From NCBI GenBank assembly GCA_003452185.1, contig DMJJ01000198.1, forward strand, positions 1 through 8,601: a stretch of DNA of 8,601 nucleotides, written 5' to 3'. The notes beneath the pieces are model-generated. The model did not search any database, was not told the DNA's origin, and saw only the letters and a list, made by a program, of their open reading frames with translations. This stretch comes from Verrucomicrobiales bacterium. GTDB taxonomy: Bacteria > Verrucomicrobiota > Verrucomicrobiia > Limisphaerales > UBA11320. The translations under genes were made by a program, and so were the position numbers. How positions within the stretch are numbered: the stretch's first letter is position 1; every line of letters begins with the position of its first letter. This document shows, one piece after another, positions 1 through 6,700 of this stretch.

Positions 1-150
1 TTTAAACCGCTAAGGGGACAGAAGGATCGCTATGGTGGGGACCGGGACTGCAGGGTTCTTTTTTGGATCAAATCCTCAAGCCCGCTTCGGAACATCGCGC
101 TCCTTAGGTCCCCTTTGCGGTTGAACGTTCCCCGCCCGGGCCGGCCGGAC
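1..150. repeat. Palindromic repeat unit 1
   Basis: This copy is 150 bp. The left arm is at about 5-30 and the right arm at about 98-122. The arm block AAGGATCGC faces GCGCTCCTT, giving one mismatch in that block. A 30-codon frame runs from ATG 32 to TGA 124. Confidence 0.9.
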
Positions 151-299
151 TTTAAACCGCTAAGGGGACAGAAGGAACGCCATGGTGGGACCGGGACTGC
201 TGAGTTCTTTTTCGGAGCAATTTCTCAAGCCCTGTTCGGAACATCGCGTTCCTTAGGTCCCCTTTGCGGTTGAACGTTCCCCGCCCGGGCCGGCCGGAT
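151..299. repeat. Palindromic repeat unit 2 (divergent copy)
   Basis: This copy is 149 bp and has several substitutions in the loop region compared with the others. Its arms pair best: 155-160, 162-169 and 172-180 are exact complements of 266-271, 257-264 and 246-254. That makes 23 pairs interrupted only by a T/T mismatch and an AG/AG mismatch. One G missing after the ATG at 182 shifts the reading frame found in the other copies, which here ends at 256. Confidence 0.9.
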
Positions 300-448
300 T
301 TTAAACCGCTAAGGGGCGGAAGGAACGCTATGGTGGGGACCGGGACTGCTGGGTTCTTTTTTGGATCAATTCCTCAAGCCCGCTTCGGAACATCGCGCTC
401 CTTAGGTCCCCTTTGCGGTTGAACGTTCCCCGCCCGGGCCGGCCGGAT
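300..448. repeat. Palindromic repeat unit 3
   Basis: This copy is 149 bp. The left arm has CGG where units 1 and 2 have ACAG. The right arm is unchanged. The 30-codon frame spans 330-422. Confidence 0.9.
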
Positions 449-596
449 TTTAAACCGCTAAGTGGCGGAAGGAACGCTATGGTGGGGACCGGGACTGCTG
501 GGTTCTTTTTTGGATCAATTCCTCAAGCCCGCTTCGGAACATCGCGCTCCTTAGGTCCCCTTTGCGGTTGAACCTTCCCCGTCCGGCTGGTCGCGG
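449..596. repeat. Palindromic repeat unit 4, decaying at its right end
   Basis: This copy is almost identical to unit 3 through the hairpin, apart from AAGTGG for AAGGGG in the left arm, which weakens pairing. The linker (572-596) is clearly degenerate compared with the other three and merges into the sequence just downstream of argS. The 30-codon frame spans 479-571. Confidence 0.85.
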
Positions 597-607
597 TTTA
601 GACCGCG
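592..607 (-). other. Short perfect stem-loop just downstream of argS
   Basis: CGCGGT (592-597), loop TTAG and ACCGCG (602-607) form a six-base-pair perfect hairpin, starting six bases beyond the argS stop on the minus strand. No U-rich tract follows in the argS direction (the next bases are ACCAGCCGG), so it does not qualify as a standard intrinsic terminator. It may instead be the remnant opening of a fifth repeat unit. It could still act as a 3' end stabiliser. Confidence 0.4.
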
Positions 608-612
608 GGGGG

Positions 613-2379
613 TTACATTTGCTCCAGTACCTCGATCCCTAGGAGGGAAAGCCCCTGCTTCAGGACCCGGGAGGTCAACTCGCAGAGGACGAGACGGGAT
701 TCGCGTTCCACCCCCTCAGACTTGAGCACGGGGCAGCTCTCGTAGAACCGGGCAAAGTGCCCCGCAAGCTCGTAAAGATAGGAGCACAGATAGTTGGGAC
801 GATACTCGGCCGCCACCGCCTCCAGGGTGATCCCGAACGTCAGGAGGTGCTTCGCCAGGCTGAGCTCATCGGCATGCGTCAGAGTGAAGGTTGCCGGGAG
901 CGAATGGATTCCAACGCCGCTCTTACGGAAGATCGACCGGATGCGGGCAAACGCATACTGGAGATAAGGGGCGGTGTTCCCTTGCAACGAGAGCATCTTC
1001 TCCCAGCTGAAGACGTAGTCGCTCTGACGGTTCGGGGACAGGTCGGCGTACTTCACCGCCCCAGTCCCAACCACGCGAGCCACCTCTCGCCGCTCAGCCT
1101 CGGAAATCTCGGGACTCTTCTGGGTCACCACCTCAAAGGCACGAGATTCAGCCTCGGTGAGAACCTCCCCCAGCTTGACGGTCTCGCCGCTCCGGGTCTT
1201 GAACGGCTTCCCGTCCTCCCCAAGGATCGACCCAAACCAGACATGGGCCACCCGCATCCGGTCGGCCAGCCCAGGGTGCCACCGGCGCCAAATGGCGAAG
1301 AGCTGACGGAAATGAAGCTGCTGCCGGCCATCCGTCACGTAAATCACCTCGTCCGGCTTCCACACCTCCCACCGGTAGGCGAGGGTGGCCAGATCGGTCG
1401 TCGCATAGTTGGCCGCCCCATCCCCCTTCTGAATCAGGGCCGGGTTCGGCTGCCACTCCCCGTCCTTCTGGATGAGGAACGGGTCCTCCTTCGGAGGCAA
1501 AGCCCCGTCGCTAAAGACACAGATCGCCCCGCGGCTCTCCTGGGCAATCCCCTTCTCGGTCAACTCCTGCACCACGGCCTTGAGCCGGGGGTTGTAGAAG
1601 CTCTCCCCGAGGGTGTGATCGAAGGTGACCCCAAGCCGATGGTAGATCGTGTCGAACTGAACCTGCGAGAGCTCGATCATGCGACGCCAGATGGCGAGGT
1701 TCTCCGGATCCCCTGCCTGCAGCTTGACCAGCTCCTGACGGGCGTTCTCCCGCACCTGGGGGTCGGCTTCCGAGTCGGCGTTGACCTTCTTGTAGAGCCG
1801 CTCCATCTCCCCGATCGGATCCCGCTCCAGGGCCGCACTGTCCAGGTGCGACTTCCAGCCGATGAGCAGCAACCCGAACTGTGTGCCCCAGTCGCCGATG
1901 TGGTTGTCGGTGATCACCCGGTGGCCCAGCAGCCGGAACACCCGCGAAAGGGCGTCGCCCAGGGCGGTCGATCGGATGTGGCCAATGTGCATCGGCTTGG
2001 CGACGTTCGGTGAGCTGAAGTCGACCACCACGGTGCGGGGGACTGCGGCGAGGGAGAAAAAGAGCGGACCGCCCCGCAGGGGATCGAGCAAGGCGTGGCA
2101 GATCGCCGAGGGCTTGAGGCGGAAATTGAGGAACCCGGCGCCGGCGATCTCCACCCCCTCACACCACTCCGCAACCTCCAGCTTGGCGAGCACGTCCGTG
2201 GCCAGTTGGCGCGGGTTCATCTTCCTCTCCTTGGCGAGCGCCATGAGGGAGTTGGTCTGGTAATCCCCAAACCGGGTGTCCGGACAGGGGCGCACCGCAA
2301 CTCCAGCCAGCGGGGCGTCGGGCAGCACCGCGGCGACGGCGGAGCGGAGTCGGGCTTCAAGTTCTTGGTGGAGCCTCAT
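613..2379 (-). CDS. argS: Arginyl-tRNA synthetase
   Basis: Cytoplasmic class I aminoacyl-tRNA synthetase that charges tRNA-Arg with arginine using ATP. The 588-residue length is normal for bacterial ArgRS. In order: an N-terminal tRNA-recognition domain (about 1-95, with RFGDYQTNS at 36-44); the catalytic Rossmann fold with the HIGH motif at 131-134 inside KPMHIGHIRS; DNHIGDWGTQFG at 158-169; ANYATTDLA at 323-331; a degenerate KMSKS loop (GKPFKTRSG, 390-398), as is usual for ArgRS; GNTAPYLQYAFARI at 467-480; and a helical DALR anticodon-binding domain at the C-terminus ending in LLGIEVLEQM. The ATG start gives a full-length N-domain, but I see no Shine-Dalgarno sequence, and a C9 tract lies 16-24 bases upstream of the start codon. 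It sits 108 bp downstream of ptsN on the same strand, so co-transcription is plausible. Its 3' end abuts the repeat array. Confidence 0.98.
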   Translation of the reverse strand: MRLHQELEARLRSAVAAVLPDAPLAGVAVRPCPDTRFGDYQTNSLMALAKERKMNPRQLATDVLAKLEVAEWCEGVEIAGAGFLNFRLKPSAICHALLDPLRGGPLFFSLAAVPRTVVVDFSSPNVAKPMHIGHIRSTALGDALSRVFRLLGHRVITDNHIGDWGTQFGLLLIGWKSHLDSAALERDPIGEMERLYKKVNADSEADPQVRENARQELVKLQAGDPENLAIWRRMIELSQVQFDTIYHRLGVTFDHTLGESFYNPRLKAVVQELTEKGIAQESRGAICVFSDGALPPKEDPFLIQKDGEWQPNPALIQKGDGAANYATTDLATLAYRWEVWKPDEVIYVTDGRQQLHFRQLFAIWRRWHPGLADRMRVAHVWFGSILGEDGKPFKTRSGETVKLGEVLTEAESRAFEVVTQKSPEISEAERREVARVVGTGAVKYADLSPNRQSDYVFSWEKMLSLQGNTAPYLQYAFARIRSIFRKSGVGIHSLPATFTLTHADELSLAKHLLTFGITLEAVAAEYRPNYLCSYLYELAGHFARFYESCPVLKSEGVERESRLVLCELTSRVLKQGLSLLGIEVLEQM

Positions 2380-2394
2380 GTTCGTGGGTGTCGT

Positions 2395-2403
2395 GGGGGG
2401 GGG
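2395..2403. other. Nine-base G/C homopolymer in the argS leader
   Basis: An uninterrupted run of nine G on the plus strand (nine C in the argS transcript) lies in the 108 bp between the ptsN stop and the argS start, where a ribosome-binding site would be expected nearby. The rest of this gap holds a small GCAGG/CCTGC stem at 2419-2431 with no U tract. Runs of this length are prone to replication slippage and to sequencing error. Confidence 0.6.
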
Positions 2404-2487
2404 ACGTTGGCCGGAAGGGCAGGGGACCTGCTGGGGACTTCACTCCCGCCCGCCGGGGGCCATGCAGGCGGAAGCGCGTCCGGGGCC

Positions 2488-2949
2488 TCAAGGCTTGAAG
2501 GACTTGATGACGGAGTACATCGACTCCGCATCGGGGGCCTCCTCCAGCGCGCGGCGAAATTCGTTTCGATGAAGCAGCTTTGCGATGTCCGCCAAGGTTC
2601 GGAGATGCTTCTGAAAATGGCCCTGGGGAACCAGGAAGAGCATCACCAGATTGACGGGCTGGTTGTCGAGAGAGTCGAAATGGATTCCCTTGCGCGAGCG
2701 GCCCATCGCTCCCACCACCTCGTAGATGAGGTCGGTCGAGGCGTGCGGAATCCCAATCCCGTAACCGATCCCCGTACTCATGGAGGTCTCCCGCTTCTTG
2801 ACGACGGTAAGGATGGCCTCCCGGTTCTCCGGCTTGATCTTGCCGACGGAAACCAAATGGTCAATCAGCTCATCGATGGCCTCCCACCGATTGGTAGCCT
2901 TCATCTCCGGGCTGATCTGCTGCGGACTAAGGATGTCGCCAAGATCCAT
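2488..2949 (-). CDS. ptsN: PTS IIA-type phosphotransfer protein, PtsN/EIIA-Ntr-like
   Basis: A single EIIA domain of the nitrogen/fructose-mannitol type, which accepts phosphate on a histidine from an HPr-like donor. Stand-alone members are usually regulatory rather than sugar-transporting. With the ATG at 2949 it is 153 residues, the normal PtsN length, and starts with MDLGDILSPQQI, the typical N-terminus. The active-site region TGIGYGIGIPHAST (residues 59-72) contains the expected phosphorylated histidine at 69. A downstream PVNLVMLFLVPQ strand and HLRTLADIAKLL helix match the family. An ATG at 2970 would add seven residues and is about equally placed; neither start has a strong ribosome-binding site. 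The frame stays open to 3267, but that part is antisense to the next gene and lacks family similarity. No PTS permease, EI or HPr gene is visible here. It probably leads a ptsN-argS transcript. The symbol is by family resemblance. Confidence 0.9.
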   Translation of the reverse strand: MDLGDILSPQQISPEMKATNRWEAIDELIDHLVSVGKIKPENREAILTVVKKRETSMSTGIGYGIGIPHASTDLIYEVVGAMGRSRKGIHFDSLDNQPVNLVMLFLVPQGHFQKHLRTLADIAKLLHRNEFRRALEEAPDAESMYSVIKSFKP

Positions 2950-3115
2950 AAAGCGATAACTGAAAAGCATTTCGCCCAATCGCGAAACGCAAAGCAAGAG
3001 CGGAATGAAAATCCTTTCACCCGGTTGCGGAGGGAGGCTGCTGGAGTTTTGCGAGAACGTTGCCGGATCGACTGAAAGAAGTTGCCCGGGTTTGGCGTAA
3101 TTCCCTGTGAACATT
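2950..3115. other. Divergent intergenic region between ptsN and the unknown gene
   Basis: This 166 bp gap separates two divergently oriented genes, so it should carry a promoter for each. The ptsN-proximal 60 bp is less GC-rich than its surroundings. I found no convincing -35/-10 pair or operator palindrome on either strand. Confidence 0.4.
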
Positions 3116-3583
3116 ATGCAACCGAAACTGACGGCCCTGCGGCTTCCCATTGTGTGCAACACCCCCCGGCCCTCGCTGCCGAAACCGGCCCCGCGGCGGC
3201 TCGAAGTCCAGGAGGGGCGAAGCGACGACCCCGAGTCGGTCCGCTTCGAGGTGCCGATCCACCGCATCCGCCGCGCGATCGTCCAGAGCTATGCCATGGG
3301 GATATATGACTCCCGCACCATCGTGATGCGAATCACCACCCTATCCTCCCCGGGAACCCCCCTCGGCGGTGTCCGGGTCGATTCCGACTGGGTGCGCCGG
3401 TTTTGCCGTCAGGAGCGTCGCACCATCGAAAGCGAGCTCGCGTCGTTGCTCTCCGGCCGGGGGGGAGTGGGACGGCTTGGGCAGGGGGCCCCTGCCGGGG
3501 CACTCTATTTCCTCCTGGCAGCCCGCGAGCGGGTCAAGCTCGCCTCCTGGGTCGACAGCGTTTCCCGGGTTGCAACTCCCTAG
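3116..3583 (+). CDS. Conserved-looking hypothetical protein, 155 aa
   Basis: I do not recognise this family. The frame is open for 155 codons with strong G/C preference at third positions through most of its length, like the neighbouring genes, which argues for real coding. The product is basic and probably cytoplasmic: no signal peptide or membrane segment. The N-terminus (about 1-40) is proline- and arginine-rich and likely disordered. The middle (about 43-115) has alternating hydrophobic and charged residues (VRFEVPIHRIRRAIVQSYAM; RTIESELASLLS) that could form a small alpha/beta or helical domain. A Gly-rich stretch (about 115-130) and a final hydrophobic/helical segment follow. A GTG at 3107 in frame is an alternative start adding three residues; neither start has a ribosome-binding site. 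The opposite strand also carries an open frame here, but it is an extension of ptsN without family signal. Divergent orientation next to ptsN suggests nothing firm about function. Confidence 0.6.
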   Translation: MQPKLTALRLPIVCNTPRPSLPKPAPRRLEVQEGRSDDPESVRFEVPIHRIRRAIVQSYAMGIYDSRTIVMRITTLSSPGTPLGGVRVDSDWVRRFCRQERRTIESELASLLSGRGGVGRLGQGAPAGALYFLLAARERVKLASWVDSVSRVATP

Positions 3584-3620
3584 TTCACAGTTGAATCGAT
3601 GCCGGGGGAGGTGCGGAGTT

Positions 3621-3639
3621 GGGGGGGAATGGGGTGGGG
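3621..3639 (+). other. Possible G-quadruplex motif upstream of the secreted-protein gene
   Basis: GGGGGGGAATGGGGTGGGG can be read as four G3 tracts with loops of one, three and two bases on the plus strand. A further G5 run lies at 3604-3608. It is in the non-coding gap between the unknown gene and the secreted-protein gene, about 30 bp before the candidate -35 box and on the non-template strand for that gene. No function is shown; in GC-rich DNA such motifs can occur by chance. Confidence 0.45.
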
Positions 3640-3670
3640 TAATCGTTGCAAGGAATTAATCAATAAGGGG

Positions 3671-3699
3671 TTGACCCGGTTTCGAACATGGGGGAGAGT
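3671..3699 (+). promoter_or_regulatory. Candidate sigma-70-like promoter for the 1183-aa secreted protein
   Basis: TTGACC at 3671-3676 is a good -35 match. With a 17-base spacer the -10 position is GAGAGT (3694-3699), a poor match; AGTATT at 3697-3702 is a slightly more AT-rich alternative with a 20-base spacer. The element lies about 25 bases before the ATG, leaving room only for a very short leader. No Shine-Dalgarno sequence is visible before that ATG. A weakly AT-rich patch (3654-3667) just upstream could act as an UP-like region. Confidence 0.35.
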
Positions 3700-3724
3700 A
3701 TTGGCACACTCCTAAACTCCAACT

Positions 3725-6700
3725 ATGAATGCGTACAGCCCCCGTGCGCTCGTATCCTCACTACGAGCGCTGATCCTCGGTGCATCACTCCTCCCGTTGG
3801 CCTCCTCACTTGAGGCCCGGGTATTGGATAACTTCGACGGTGCCAGCAAAACCGACTGGACCGATTTCAGTTTCATCCCCCAGTTGGCCTACGGGGTCCC
3901 GACGCAGCAGGATGGGATGCTCAAGTTTGAATTGGACAACGTCGGGGCCATCGTCGGTGGTGGCATCTTCTCGGCGAGCCAGAAGACTTCCGAGGCCTTC
4001 GAGTTGAAGGAGGGACGCACGATCGAGTTCCGCGTCGATGTCATTCAGGGCGGCGCCAAGGATTCCTTCGCGATCCTGGGGTTTGTCCCGAAGAACATGT
4101 CGCCTAAAACGCTCGGCGGCTACGGCTTTGCCAAGTCGACCACCGACGCCCTGATCACGAAGGGCATCAACAAGTATTTCGTGGCCGATGCCGGCGCCCC
4201 GGCCCACCTCAAGCAGGACAACATCACGATGGTGCTGTCGCTGACGGCGAAGGGTGGGAACGTGATCATCCACGCGCAGGCTCTCGACAAGGATGCGGAC
4301 AATGCGGTGCTCTGGGATCGGACGGTGGTCGACACCCCCGGGGCCGACCCCCTCGCGGGTGGGGCTGCGGATGATCCTCCCGCTCCGTACATCACGAGCG
4401 GGTACTTCACCCTCTACCTCTACGCGGACTACGACTCGGGTGCTGAGGAGCATCCCTACAAGGCCTATTACGACAACGCCGAGGTGTACGTCACCGACAC
4501 CACGGTGCTCGATGACTTCGATGACGGCGTGAAGACCGGCTGGACCGACTTCACCTTCATCCCGCCGCTCGCCTACGGTGTGCCCGTCGAGCAGAACGGC
4601 CAGTTCCAGTTTGAGCTCCCCAACGTGGGTGACATCGTGGGCGGCGGGATTTTCTCCGCCAGCCAGAAGACCTCGCGGCTGTTTGACCTCCGTGAGGGGG
4701 AGCGGCTGACCTTCAGCATCGACGTGGTGCAGGGGGGGGCGAAGGATTCCTTTGCGATCCTGGGGTTCGTTCCGAAGGACAGCTCCCCGAAGACGCTCGG
4801 CGGCTACGGGTTTGCCAAGTCGACCACGGACGTCCTGATCACGAAGGGGATTAACAAGTACTTCGTGGCCGATGCCGGCGCTCCTGCGCATCTGAAGCAG
4901 GACAACATCACCATGACCATGACCCTCACGGCCAAGGAGGGGAGTGTCATCATTCACGCCACGGCGCTCGACAAGGATGCGGACAACGCCGTTCTCTGGG
5001 ACCGGACCGTGATCGACACCCCGGGAGCGGATCCTCTTGCGGGCGGGGCGGCCGACAATCCTCCGGCTCCGTACATCACGAGCGGTTATTTCACGCTTTA
5101 CCTGTATGCGGACTACGACTCCGGCGCGCCGGAGAATCCGTACAAGGCCTATTACGACAACGCGATCGTCTCCGCCGCACCGCCGCCGTCGAACTCGGAG
5201 CCGAACATTTCACCCGACACGACCCCGCTTGCGTACTCGAACTTCCTGCCTGCCGCCACGGACGTCTCCTTCAGCGTGGTGGATGACAAGGATCTCTCGG
5301 ACGATAACCTGGCCCTCTCGTTGAATGGCGTCACCTACACCAAGGTGAACGGCCTGATTGTGACCGGCACGGGTCATTCCCGCCAGGCGACCCTGCATGG
5401 GAAGCTTGCCTCCAACGTGAACTATGCCGCCAAGTTCAGCGTGACCGACTCCGACGGCGTCACCGCCACCAAGACGATCTACTTCGATACCTTCGACGCC
5501 GATTCCACGGCCGCCATTGTTGTCGAGGTTGAGGACTATAACTTCAGCAGCGGCGGTTACTTCGACAACCCCACGCCGATCTCCGAGGGAAGCGGGCCGC
5601 AGGACGGCTCCTACAGCCTCCAGACGGGGGTGCAGGGGGTCGACTTCAATGACACTCGGACCGGGCCGCATGGCGTGGACACCCGGTATCGGAACCCGGA
5701 TCCCGTCCGGATGCAGCACACCCTGGATTTCCAGCGCTCGAAGTTCGTGGACGCCGGCGGGACGGACAACGGGGTCTACGACTATGACGTCGGCGACATC
5801 GTCGCTGGTGAGTGGATGAACTACACCCGGACGTTCCCGGCCGGATCCTACGAGGTCTACCTGCGGGAGTCCGTCGTCAACATGGTCTCCGGGGACAGCG
5901 CCCTTGAGTTGGTGACGGGGGATTCGACCCAGCCCGACCAGACGGTGAAGCAGCTCGGCACCTTCCTTGGAGTGGGGACCGGGTTCTCCTACCGGACGTT
6001 CGCCCTGACGGACGGGACCGGGTTGAACAAGGCCCGCGTCAACCTCTCGGGGACGACCACCCTTCGGCTGCGTCAGATCACCTCGGATGCATCGGGGTCG
6101 GGACGTTTCCAGACCTACCTGCTCTTCCTGCGCGTGGGGGATCTCGTCCAGCAGCAGCCTCCGATCATCACCTCGCTGATCCCGGCGCCCGACACCTCGG
6201 TGGAAACCTTGTCGCCCGCCGTCAGCGTTTCGATCCAGAACAACGACACCGCGGCCAACCTTGGCACCCTCAAGCTGGTGATCAATGGGGCAACCGTCAC
6301 CCCGTTGGTCACGCCGACAGCCACCGGCGCCACTGTCAGCTACTCCTTCCCCGACCTTCCGGACAAGGGGGCCACGAACACGGCGACTGTCTCCTTCAAG
6401 GATACGTTGAACAACACGATCTCCTCGACCTGGAGTTTCGTCATCACCTACAAGAGCATGAATCCCGCGTGGCGTGTGGATGGGACCCCGGGCACACCCG
6501 GCTGGGGTGTGCATGTGGTGCAGGCGCCCGCCGGCTCCAACCTGGCGAACAGCATCAACCGTGCTGAAGATCAGATCAAAAACGGATCCACCATCCCCCG
6601 CGCCGTTGATGTCACCGACACGGCTGTCATGTTGAACTACAACAAGAAGAGCACGGTGGACAACCACCGCACCTCCGGCGTTTTCCCGGATGACCTCCCG

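Larger units (their letters stand above)
1..596. repeat. Tandem array of four 149-150 bp palindromic repeat units
   Basis: Four head-to-tail copies begin at 1, 151, 300 and 449, each opening with TTTAAACCGCTAAG. A degenerate fifth opening (TTTAGACCGC) lies at 597-606, just before the argS stop. Within each unit a left arm (AACCGC, AAGGGG, AAGGAACGC blocks) is the inverted complement of a right arm about 90 bp later (GCGCTCCTT, CCCCTT, GCGGTT blocks), so about 120 bp of each unit can fold into one long hairpin. The rest is a roughly 27 bp GC-rich linker with the palindromes AACGTT, CCCGGG and GGCCGGCC. Units 3 and 4 are nearly identical. Unit 2 is the most diverged internally, and the end of unit 4 decays toward argS. 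The first copy starts at the first base of the window, so the true left end is unknown. No protein-coding function is assigned; it resembles a REP/MITE-like intergenic family or a structured RNA. Confidence 0.95.

Noticed and set aside
1..606. CRISPR array
   Set aside because: Whole 149-150 bp units are repeated with no short repeat/variable spacer pattern, and no cas genes are seen.
1..606. Insertion sequence or transposase remnant
   Set aside because: No transposase fragment and no target-site duplications could be seen; units abut directly.
592..607. Intrinsic terminator for argS
   Set aside because: The stem is only six base pairs and no U tract follows in the argS direction; kept only as a stem-loop.
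757..2013. Long plus-strand open frame of 418 codons
   Set aside because: Antisense to argS, which carries all ArgRS motifs; the plus frame has no family signal and reflects high GC at codon positions.
2095..3075. Plus-strand open frame of 326 codons
   Set aside because: Antisense to the argS N-terminus and all of ptsN; no recognisable domains.
2950..3267. N-terminal extension of ptsN
   Set aside because: The frame is open, but the added residues lack EIIA similarity, would make the protein much longer than its family, and lie opposite a better coding frame on the plus strand.
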